Below, one piece after another: positions 27,001 to 39,300 of a DNA stretch of 64,000 nucleotides; positions within the stretch are counted from its first letter, which is position 1; every line of letters starts with the position of its first letter. Below the pieces are notes generated by a model. The model had not been told where the DNA came from and made no database searches. It was given only the letters and a program-made list of their open reading frames with translations. Source of the DNA: Leptoclinus maculatus (Eukaryota; Chordata; Actinopteri; Perciformes; Stichaeidae); contig JAVDOI010000019.1 in NCBI GenBank assembly GCA_032191485.1, positions 11,833,418 through 11,897,417 of the forward strand. Reading direction: 5' to 3'. The translations under genes and the position numbers were made by a program.

Positions 27001-30000
27001 TCGTCTGCCCTGTTTTGTGAAGATAAAAAAATATGTATTTTGATTTGTGTGCATGTTTGCAAAATCAATTTGAATGTGTGTGTTTGGGCGAGAGTGAGGG
27101 CTGATTATTTAGTTTCACAGCGACTGACAGACGTGGCAGCGGCTGCCATCAAGGGGGGGGGGGGGATGACAACCCACAAAGCACACGTCCTCCTGGCAGC
27201 TCAACCCTCTCCAGTTGATTCTCACGTGTCCCTTGGTCGTTAATGTGACAGGTGGAGAGAGGTCAGCGAGGGGGGAGGGGGGGGGGAGGAGGAGTGAGAA
27301 AGGAGGGAAGAAATCGCAGCTCTTGAAGTGCATATTGACCCATCGAGCTCTCGAACCTGGAGCGTAGACCTGGAGCTGCCTGATAACCAGCTAATGCAGT
27401 CTGACAGATCACCGTTTTACATTATTCATTCCAGCGCTGGGCCGGTTCTGGTTTAGTTTCACTGCCCATCGACCCCAGAGAACAGATTTACTGGTGTTCT
27501 CTACCTTTTACCGAAGCTATTACCTTTTACCTTAAACGAGTCTTTGTGGAGATGGAAAGATGGATAAATAAAACTAGTTTGAGAATCGGAAAAAACGCGT
27601 ATATAGCAAAACTCTGCTTAGCTCTACTAAAGGTACGGGAGACAATGTGTTTTGTAATTTGGGTGAACCAACATTTAAAATGTATCTGCTCATGTGGACG
27701 CACAACTTTGTCTAAACTCTAATAAAAACGATGTAAACTCTCTCAGTCTTCTGAAACAGGTGAGCCACTGCTGCATAATGTATCATATGCGGGACTGACA
27801 TTTTGCAATAAAGTCGAGCTAAATCCTTAAAGTTGGTCCTTTTTTATGAGAGCGGACCCGGTGCGGGAGTGCGCCGGTATTAAAAATCAGCGGTGTGATT
27901 TAGTGGGTCTTGTTCGCTGCTCGGGTGAATCATTGATCACAGGCAGCAGGCGGAGAGGTCCAATTAGGTTCGTCCTCTCAGATGGATGGCCGAGGACGGG
28001 CAGCTGGGCCCGATACGGTGGAGAGAGAGAGAGAGATGGAGAATAAAGAGATCACTTTTCCTCACTCCCACCTTTTACAATAATTACATTTGAATAAAGA
28101 GAACGCTGTGTTGTGTAAAAGCTGCATTCAGTGCTGTCAGAGGAGAGCGTGTTAGCGGCGATAATAAAGTTGTTTTCTGACGCGTTATCTTTTGGCTCGA
28201 AAGCCCTGCTTAAGTTAGATCTCTCTGGCATTCCCCCTCATTAATCTACCTCATGCAGAGGCCCGCAGAGCTGCGCAGAGTGAGAACTCAGCCAAACCTA
28301 ATCATGTCACTAATGCAAGTGTCAAAGCAATCTTTTTCCAGCGGAGTCTGGAGTGATTCTCAGTCATTGTCTGTCGCCATCCGAAATCAAAGCAGGGGAC
28401 GAGCCGAAAAGCCTTGAGCTCCTGAACTTGAATTTATTAGAGTGCTAATGTGTGCAACTCTGCACAGAAGAAATGGTACCTGAAGTGGCAGCGACACTGA
28501 TTTCTCAAGACCCACTCCCGATACACCACAGGAAGCCGGGGCAAATCAGAAATTAGTTTTGTCACCTCTTGCATTTTCAATGCTAATGTTTCTATTTTCC
28601 TGCATTCTTAAGTCAAATTTCTCTTTTTACCATTTGATGTTTGCAATTACTTTTTTTTCTCACTCCCCATGTGGTTAAAACACATTTTCTAAAAGCGGAA
28701 TCTGCACAATAGCGGCTAGATTGTTGATTATATTTATTCATGCGCTGTAAGTGTCCTAAACCAAACGTATCCAAGATGTACACATTATAAAAGACCAAAC
28801 AATCCGGGACTGTATTTGTTCAAATCCAGATCCCCGAGTAAACTCTATGGACAATGGAATCATTTCTCCTCTCTCCTCCCCCCCAGCGTCTGTCCAACGG
28901 CTCTCTGGAGTCGGCCCATGACGCGAGCCAGGTGGTGGAGCTGCAGGACCTGCTGGAGAAGCAGAACTACGAGCTGGCCCAGATGAAGGAGCGCATGTCC
29001 TCCCTCTCCTCCCGGGTCTCCGAGGTTGAGCAGGAGCTGGAGACGGCCCGGAAGGACCTCATCAAGTCCGAGGAGATGAACATCAAGTACCAGAGGGACA
29101 TCAAAGAGGTTACAGCACGCACACACACATTAGGGACAAGGAGAAGCATGCACGCACACACACACATTAGGGACAAGGAGAAGCATGCACCCACACACAC
29201 ACATTAGGGACAAGGAGAAGCATGCACCCACACACACACATTAGGGACAGGGAGAAGCACGCACGCACACACACACATTAGGGACAAGGAGAAGCATGCA
29301 CGCACACACACATTAGGGACAGGGAGAAGCATGCACGCACACACACACATTAGGGACAGGGAGAAGCATGCACGCACACACACACATTAGGGACAAGGAG
29401 AAGCATGCACCCACACACACATTAGGGACAGGGAGAAGCATGCACGCACACATACATTAGGGACAGGGAGAAGCATGCACACACACACACACATTAGGGA
29501 CAGGGAGAAGCATGCACACACACACACACATTAGGGACAGGGAGAAGCATGCACGCACACACACATTAGGGACAGGGAGAAGCATGCACGCACACATATT
29601 TGCAAAGGGAATAACAGTTGCATGAGAGACATCAAAGAGAGCCAGCAGTGGTTTAAAAAAAGCTTCTATTTGCATAAACTCTCACACTCCCTCTTTATGA
29701 CTGTATTTCTCACACACACACACACAAACACAATTAAAGGCACACTGCTTCTTTAAAGCACACATTCTTGGTAGCACTGTCTATTACGCCCATGTCTATA
29801 ATACATTTTAAACATACTTATATAAGTTTCAAACACTCATAAATATGAATAATGCTTTATGATAATAATCAAAACACATTTTAAAGCATTTTATGAGGAC
29901 TTTTAGGGTCATAGAAAGTGTTGTGCAATTAAAAAAAAAAACTGCTTTCATCAACATATCTCTACAACAATTACACGCAAGCAAGTGAATCTATAACTAT

Positions 30001-33000
30001 AACAGACAAACAGACAGACCCCAGTAGGCTACATAAACACTTCTCAAGGACACACACTAACACTTAAGGTTTTAAATAAAAAATCCAATAAAAACAACCA
30101 GCTGTTTCTGCATCTGCCTCTGTTTGGTTCTTAAACACAATTTTCAAGCTAAAGTGACGACGTGTAAAGCTTCTAACCAGCCAGTTAAATCCCACTTTCC
30201 TGGAGAAATGAGACTGTTTGTGTCATACTTTGGCAATCAAGGAGCCCAATCATAAGCCAATTCGGTGTACGTCTGTTGAGGTGGATGCCAGTGAAGTGGA
30301 ATGGATATGAATATAAGATAACCCCCCCTCCTGATATTGCTATCGATTGCTAACGATGCAGGCAGAGGCAGTGATTAGGGCCTGGAGCAAACATGGATTT
30401 ATCGGACTGACCCTTCGTTATTACCCTGCTCTGCCTCCTCTGAGAGCAGCAGATTATCCAGCTCTCCCAGGGAACACCACTTTTTGTGTGGTTTTGAAAA
30501 CCACATGTGCTCGCATGAGTTCGTATCTGCAGCAATTCCCCATGCAGGAAATGAGCTCTCAGAGATAATGTTGGGGGGGGGGGGGGGGGGGCAGCAGCAG
30601 CAGCAGTGTGAGATACAAGATCACAGCTGTGTGATTGTACTTTATGAAGCCTTTGTCTTATTTAGTATTTGACTTGTGTCTGGTGATTATACCCTGGTCC
30701 TGTCATAAACGGAGAGCTCATCTTGTAACAAGAGCTTTATTGTAAACGTGCGAGGGCTTCTGGACATGTTGTGCTTTTGTAGTCATTACAGAAGTATTTG
30801 TAATAATAACGCGCTGTAATGAAATTATGGAGCCTTTTTTAATTAAGCCTCCTCCTCTTTACAAACCAGAGTTAGAGCTGTCGGTGACCAAAGAAAGTTG
30901 AGGAAACTTTTTGCCCTCTCGTCAAAATACTCACCAGTGGAGGAGAAATTGCCCAAAATGGTTTCATGAATGCTCTCATCTTTATTTTCTGTTATGCTCT
31001 GATTGCTCTGACTATGTGGGTCTGCTTGCAGGCCATGTGTCAGAAAGAGGACATGGAGGAGCGGATCGTAACTTTGGAGAAGCGCTACCTAAGCGCCCAA
31101 CGAGAGTCCACCTCGGTGCACGACATCAACGACAAACTGGAGAACGAGTTGGCCAACAAGGAGGCGTTCCTCAGACAGGTCTGTATAGCACAAGGAGTGT
31201 TTGTGTGTGCGTGATCGTCAACCCCCGAGAGATCATCAAGATACTGCTGTTTTTCAGTTTTAGCTTCAAAACGGATCATTTTTGTCACATTGAGGGTCCA
31301 GGTGGCTGCTGAAATGGACCATTCAGAGCTGAAACATGCCAGGCATTTTTTGGGATTCAGAACATAATTGAACGTGGATGTGCAGCTGGCTTGTGTTAGA
31401 TAGATGCTTCCCGTCGGATAACAAAGCCCTTAGAGCTGATCCTCAGAGGTTTCGGCAATGAGAAAACCTCTTGACATTGTGCCAAATAAGGTCAGAGGAA
31501 ATTACCACCGGGGGAAGAGATGCTGATGGTTTTACTTAAATGTTTACTTTGAGCAGATGCACACGGCTGAAAGTCATCTTCATAACTTATGTAACGCTGT
31601 ACAATCTAAATTTATACCAATTTACTCTCCTTTTGATTATTCTTTGCAGCCAATTAGATAAATTGCCCGGCCATAGAAGAGTGAGTGACATGTGCACAGG
31701 CTGATCTCTGGAAGGATAAACCGAACGTCTCACTAATATGAGCAGAAGTAATCCTGAGCGCACACTGACGCCAAGAGACACACAAAGCATCCTTTGGCTT
31801 TGCTGTCAAGAAAGCTGCTCAGACACAAAAGCAATTCAAGCTAAGCTAACTGGCTGCTGGCTCTGGCTGCATATTTACAGTACAGACGTTAAGATTGGTA
31901 CCAATCTGCACATCGAACTCTCTGCAAGAAAACACATTAAATGCTGTTGTTGGTCATTCAGAGTCAAGGTTACCCCCTTTTCTGTTTGTACACAACCAAC
32001 CAGGAGCACCAAGTCGACTAAGAGACCACTCTGCAAAATTGATGCATCCAGAAGCGCCCTCGGAACGTACAGAAATAACCTCTAAAGCCTTTGGGTTTAA
32101 GCTCCCGCTACCACACACAGACACACTTCCTCGCTGGCAGTGTAATGAGTTTACTTGTTGTTGTGCCAGAAGTTGAACCCCGGGATCTGGCCGCTGATGT
32201 TTGAAGATGAGTTGTTCAGGGGATGTAGGCTTGGCCATCGCAACAGAAGGGGATGATGGGATGAGAAAAAATTGCGAGCAAAAAATATAAAAAAAAAAAA
32301 AAAAAGATGGAAGGGCATCTAGGGAGGGTGTTGTAAACAAAAACACACTGTCATGCTTCCCCAGTGTCATGTCAGACAGCAGTGGGTGTCGGGTGATCAC
32401 TAAAAATATCACTGACACACACAACGCAGCCCTGCGCCCTCTCCAGTCTAATTATTGCTTATTGAGCTGCCAGGCCCGATGCTTTGGGGAGCAGAGCATC
32501 TGTCGCTGATGGTAAAGGCTGCACAAGACAGCCCCGGAAAAAAAAAGTCTTAAAACTGATCCGAACCCCGAGGAAGGCAAGGAGAGAAGCCTTAACACGC
32601 GACGGGGAAATACAAGTCACTCGGTGACATCCTCACTGAATGCTGGGTTTGATTTGCATCTTTATAATGCATCTGAATGCCTAATCAGGGCAATTACCGG
32701 TATCTGCTGTGTAAAAGTTGCCACTGTCACTGTTGGCTACTCTGACTCTGTTATGGTGCTATTTTGAAGAAGAGTTGAGGCGCGCTGCCAAAGCCTACTA
32801 AAGATATCTGTGATTCTATTTTCTACCAGGCGATGATGCTCTACTGACATCAAAATGATTCACATTCACAGGCAGGTTTTTATTATTATTATTATTATAT
32901 GCCAGAACAGGGAAGAAAACAAATCCTGTGAACTGCCCAAATGTATGTCCTCTGCACGTCCCTGTGGACAAAAGCCGTAGTATTTCCCAGCACCAGAGTC

Positions 33001-33289
33001 CCTTTAGAAAACCTCTCCTTTTACTGCAGCGGGGTCTGACAGACTGTCCCGCTCAGTCCTGGTTCTGGTTCTTCCGTGCCTCCCTTCCCTCTAGCGGGTC
33101 AAACAATACGGGCTGGGTCTCCAGCAGCGTGGTGTCGGTGTTGGCTCCCAGCGGGGCAAGGCAAAGCAGAATAACTATATAGAAAGAGCCAATCCTCTCT
33201 CTGATGGTCTCGTTTACTTCAATATAGGAGTTCCTCACAGAATGCAATATTTCCTAAATCTTCTGCATGACTACCTGCTAATATCCTTG

Positions 33290-33327
<38 letters not shown>

Positions 33328-36300
33328 ACAGATGGAGGAGAAGAACAGGCAGCTACAGGAGAGGCTGGAGCTTGCAGAGCAGAAGCTCCAGCAGACCATG
33401 AGGAAAGCGGAGACGCTGCCGGAGGTAGAGGCTGAACTGGCCCAGAGGATAGCAGCCCTCACCAAGGTAGGAACGCACACACACACACGCATCAACACAC
33501 ACACACTGTTGACACATTCCCACAGATGCCCTCGTCTCTACATTTGTTTCTATACCTGTGTGTAAGTGTGCACGACGTTTCAACATGTCCCTCTCCTCTC
33601 TCACTCGGCCACGTAGTCTGACTCCAGCTCCTCTTCATCCCCCGATGATTATCACTTTGTTATGGAAGCTAAACTCCAAGACATGAACTCCATTCTTAGG
33701 AAGGTAGTCCCACAGGCCATAACAGCTACCGCCAGTTCCTGTAGAGAGCAGATTTCATTCATTTATCTTATTGGTGTTTTGTGGCGAGCGTGTTTACTGG
33801 GATTCTGCTCTGGCTGTTCTGCCACCATAGGACAGCTGCATGGCACTTCTGGCTGGAGCTCATACTTGGCAGTGCTGGAGGAGCTCTCTTCCTCTTTCAT
33901 CCTCTCCTTTGGTGGCCTCGTTCTCCATCCCTCTCCTTGTCACTCTTCTGTTCTGTTTCAACCGGCTCTCTCTCTCTCTCTCTCTCTCCCGTTATGCTTT
34001 AAAGCAATAGACATCCCATCTTTGATTTTGGGGTAGAGGCTTTGGCTTGTGTCGTCGCCACTGCTTTTTCTTTGTTTGCCCTTCAAGGCTGTCAAACGCG
34101 CAGATCATCGCGCTCCCTTCTTTTTGTCCTGTCAATGCTGTGTTCCATCTGTAGGCGGAGGAGCGTCACGGGAGCATTGAGGAGCGAATGAGGCACTTGG
34201 AATGCCAGCTGGAGGAGAAGAACCAGGAGCTGCTACGGGTGAGTCACCGCAGAGGCGTCGTGCCAGGCAACGCTAGCCAGGCGGCCACTCCTGCAAGAGC
34301 ATGACAGCTTGAGGCGGACCGATGACACATTGTCTGATTTATCAGCGCTGACACTTGTACCAAATCAATGTTTCACACACTACGGTGATAGAATGATTTG
34401 TAAAATGCTCAAAAATTATGTAACGATGTACAACTTATTATAGATCGCATTAGCATCTTCGAGTAGATACCAAGTTTGGCAGAGAGAAGTGTATGAAATA
34501 TAATTGCAATCTCAGGAAGTAGGTTTTTCCTGCCAGATATGCACGTCTAGCAGGATATTAACCTGATTTGAACCTTGAATTGGTAAAGTTAGATATCATC
34601 ATTTATTGTTGTTCACATCGAGATGCAGTCGAGAACATCTTGTTGGAATTTAGGGATTTCACCAGGTACAAAACTTGCTAAAACGACAGAAATTACCAGC
34701 TTTATGCTTAAACAACACATCTAATTGCAAAATCCACCCCAAGACGAGACATTCCTTGCTTCCTTAGTACCGTCCCTTTAAACCAGATATGACCAGATAT
34801 GAGAGTGGAATTATTTGCAGGCGGTCACAAGTAAACATTGCTTGGCTTTCAGGGGTCACAAGGCAAAACAGTTGGAACCACAGCCTTAAACTAACCAGTA
34901 GTTCTTTCTGCAAATATTTTGAAAGGCTGTAGAAATAACTTTGAATTTTAACTCTTGAATTGTGTACTTCAATCCCTCCAGGCTCGACAGAGGGAAAAGA
35001 TGAACGAGGAGCACAACAAGCGACTCTCGGACACGGTGGACAGACTCCTCACAGAGTCCAACGAGCGTCTTCAGCTCCACCTGAAGGAGAGGATGGCGGC
35101 TCTAGAAGAGAAGGTAAAAGCTGGCTGTCGACATCACTTCTGTCCAATGAATGTCAGGAGGAGGTGGATTTTCTCACCTCTTGACTTTTTTTTTTCCTCT
35201 TCTCTTTGCAGAATTTGTTAATCCAAGACTCTGAAGGTTACAGAAAACAGTACGAAGATTCAATCCATGAAAAAGTAGGTTGCAGAGATCAGTAAATGAT
35301 GACCACGTCTTTTTCTTTAGTCTCCTACATTTTACATGAGGTTGCTTTAACACGTGCATTTTAATAGAAAAATAATGAGGTTAGTTTTGGGCAATGTTTT
35401 CATTTTTTATAAAACTCTGCAGTTGAATAATCCTAAACTACCCGCATGGGGAATGATAGTGGGATGAATTTAACAAGTGTGGAAAGCACGGGAAAGTGTC
35501 ACGATGTTAGATAGTAAACAGCAATATGATGATAATCAGCCCCGATGGCTCTCAGCCGCGTCGCTCCACAGTGTTGACATGCACCAATATGACCACTGTA
35601 CGATTCACGGTCCTGTAATGACATCTTGTCGAATTGTTTCGTCCAGACACATCTGGCAGATGAGATCGACAAACTGAGATCAGAGCTGGACCAATTCAGA
35701 TTGAGGGCAGGCTCCCTCACAGATCCCACCATGTCACGGTACGATGGCTGTGTGTGTGTGTGGGGGGGGGTGTGGGTGTGTGTGTGTATTAAGGTTTGTC
35801 TTTATGAGTTTTTTGCTGGCCTGTAATATTTTAACACTGAAGCCATATATGACTTAAGAACACTGGACCCTGAAACTCGCCACTGAACTTTGAACTTTTG
35901 AAATCCCCCCTCATGGGTCATATCCCCCTCACGGGTCATATATACAACTCCAAACACTTGAAATAATGGGTCCTTGATTGACAAAAACTGACTACTCATT
36001 TCTAGCCGATGAATTTGCCAGCTGAAATGTAGCTAGTTACTTAATCTAACATTAGCTCCTTGATGAAAACACATTCTCCATTTGAAAAGCAGAATATTTT
36101 GTGAAAGGGAACTTAAATATACACTTCATGGCTACATACATTAGCATCTGCTGCACTTATTTACTGCCACGGGACAATCTGCAATACATTATGCATGATT
36201 TAGCCATTCAATTGACAACCAATCTTTACAAAGAAATAGCCACAGTCTGGTGCTTCTAAGATATGGGTCCAAACAAAAGTTGGATTCAGTTCACTGTAGT

Positions 36301-39300
36301 TCGGGAGCACACAGACAATTCAGTAACTGCATGATACCGACATTCGTCAGTATTTGGACTCCCAGAGTCGAGAAGTAGACTCAAGAAAAAGAAGACGTTA
36401 TGTTTTATAGATTCTTCGCATAGCTATAATCAAGGAAGCGTCTCCATTACTTTGTTATCGGATGACATTGACTGGTTAAGATCCAGTAGAAATTTGATAA
36501 AAGTATAACCGATCTAACCAACGTTTGTGTATCTAACAGGACGCACATAAAATGCTGGAAAGCAGATATACTCTCTCCAGTAGCAGTCCTGTTATTTTAT
36601 CTGTCACCGATGAAACAATTTGCTCTGCACTATTCTTAGAAACACTAGTACCACTGAACTCTCCATATCTATTCTTGGATGTTTTCTGGCTTCCTTTTCA
36701 TGCTGCATGAAGTTCTAATATTACAGTTCTGATGTGTTGACTGTAGCAGCCTTAATCTCCTCCATAGACAAACAATTTGCAGCCATAGAGGCATGCATAA
36801 TGAACGCTGGTCCGTCAAGAAGTACACTTAACACCACATCATTGTGACTATTAGGTACGCTTGAGGTACCCAAACACAAGATTTGATTGGTTTACTCTCT
36901 GCATTCTTGTCAACTTTACCATATCATTTTTGTTGTGTCCCATCTGTATCAATATGGAGTCGATATTGAATGCACATAGAAGGATTCACAAATGTATTTC
37001 CTGATGCACATGTAAATGCCTGTCCACATAAATATGTCCAATGCACACACAAAGTATATAACTGCAAAACAAATCCACAAATAAAATATATGGTTCTCAA
37101 ATGTATTTCTTATGCACACACACACATATCTCTTGTTTTAAATAAATGTAATAGAAATCCATTAATACTTTTAAAAGTATTAATTAGTATTAGTACAAAA
37201 ACATTTGGGATGTTGTTAGATTCATACAATTATTGTTGAACAGGGAATTATTCGTAGCCAATCAGATGTCTCCGTTCGTTTCAGCCAATCACGTAAGCGT
37301 AGATGCGACAGTGTAATTATCTACGATTTAATGCAATCACCTGTAACGTTAATCATAAACCCGCGGGTACTATGAACACAACATATCGTCTAGCAGTGTG
37401 AGTAATAACTGTCTTGGCGTCAATGATTAAATATGTTTCAGTTATGAATGCTTGCTATGTTAGCGATGTGGCATTTAACACTAGTAGCTAACAAGTTAAC
37501 TTAGCTATATAATGCTAATAGACAACCTAGGATCGTTAGCTACCTTAGCTGTTAGCTAACATCAGTAAGTTAACTCACTTGCTAATAGCTCACCTGTTTT
37601 AATACATGCAATAAGATAAGTTGCTAGCAAACCATGTAAATAAATAGCTAGCTAGCTAGCTTGCGAGATTGTAGTGCTCACATTGACCACATGGTTGTGA
37701 TGATTCGCTGTATACAACAGTGGCGGGCCGTGCATTTTATGCCTGGGCCTTCTACAGTTGAACAGCTACGGTGCAGATACATGAATCCGTGCATGACGGG
37801 ACGCTGCGGACAATGCATAGTCAAATCAACGTAACGTAACGATGGCCTGCCTCGGACGGCGCTAGCTGCTATTGGCCTATCTTGAACGATTCCGTCGTGA
37901 CGCACTTTCTTCGGCGATCGCCATCCAAGTGTAAATAATATTAATTCATACATATCAAAGAATCTACGTGTCAAATTTCATGAATATATATATATGGACG
38001 TTTACATGTCTAAATACTATAGGAAAGTGACTTTGATGGGAGAAAGCAGAAAGAACACTCGGCGACGCTCGGGCGACGGTGGAGTTGTTGAAGCATGATA
38101 TCTTATTGTGAAGGACAGAACTACGTTCCCGGATGTTTGGACGGATTAGGCCAATAGCGGCGCGCGGCTAATTCACCGGCGTTAGCGTCCTTTGAACGAC
38201 TCTGGTAAAGGCAAAGCTAACTTTAATAATTACAAGAAGCTGGCCGGCGTTTTCAAAAGCCGGCCGGCTTTTGAGCATAATATGTAGCTAGCTAAGTTAG
38301 TATGTTTGCAGTTAGCATCAAGCTACTTTTGTATTTATCCCCAGGGGGAAATTTGTTTGTAGCAGCAGCAAGTTACAGAGTAGAATAAAATATGAAGTAT
38401 GGAAATGCACAATATAAAAAGTAACTTTTTTAGTTACTTTGGAAAAAAAAGTAACTTTTTTAGTTACTTTGGAAAAAAAGTAACTTTTTTAGTTACTTTG
38501 GAAAAAAAGTAACTTTTTTAGTTACTTTGGAAAAAAAGTTACTTTTTTAGTTACTTTGGAAAAAAAGTAACTTTTTTAGTTACTCTGGGAAAAAAGTTAC
38601 TTTTTTAGTTACTTTGGAAAAAAAGTTACTTTTTTAGTTACTCTGGGAAAAAAGTTACTTTTTTAGTTACTCTGGAAAAAAAGTTACTTTTTTAGTTACT
38701 CTGGGAAAAAAGTTACTTTTTTAGTTACTCTGGGAAAAAAGTTACTTTTTTAGTTACTCTGGGAAAAAAGTTACTTTTTTAGTTACTCTGGAAAAAAAGT
38801 TACTTTTTTAGTTACTTTGGGAAAAAAGTTACTTTAGTTACTTTGGAAAAAAAGTTACTTTTTTAGTTACTCTGGGAAAAAAAGTTACTTTTTTAGTTAC
38901 TTTGGAAAAAAAGTTACTTTTTTAGTTACTCTGGGAAAAAAGTTACTTTTTTAGTTACTTTGGAAAAAAAGTTACTTTTTTAGTTACTCTGGGAAAAAAG
39001 TTACTTTTTTAGTTACTTTGGGAAAAAAGTTACTTTTTTAGTTACTCTGGGAAAAAAGTTACTTTTTTAGTTACTTTGGGAAAAAAGTTACTTTTTTAGT
39101 TACTTTGGGAAAAAAGTTACTTTTTTAGTTACTTTGGGAAAAAAGTTACTTTTTTAGTTACTTTGGGAAAAAAGTTACTTTTTTAGTTACTTTGGGAAAA
39201 AAGTTACTTTTTTAGTTACTTTGGGAAAAAAGTTACTTTTTTAGTTACTTTGGGAAAAAAGTTACTTTTTTAGTACAAAATAAATATGTAGCCCATGTTT

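Noticed and set aside
29113..29596. Telomere-like TTAGGG in the minisatellite
   Set aside because: TTAGGG occurs once per longer unit (TTAGGGACARGG) and never in tandem, so it is not telomeric.
36970..37239. Two near-copies of CAAATGTATTTC...ATGCACA as a separate mobile element
   Set aside because: The similarity is short and AT/CA-rich, and no ends or duplication could be defined.
38415..39274. CRISPR-like array (29-bp repeats)
   Set aside because: Repeats are contiguous with no unique spacers, and the DNA is a vertebrate intron.
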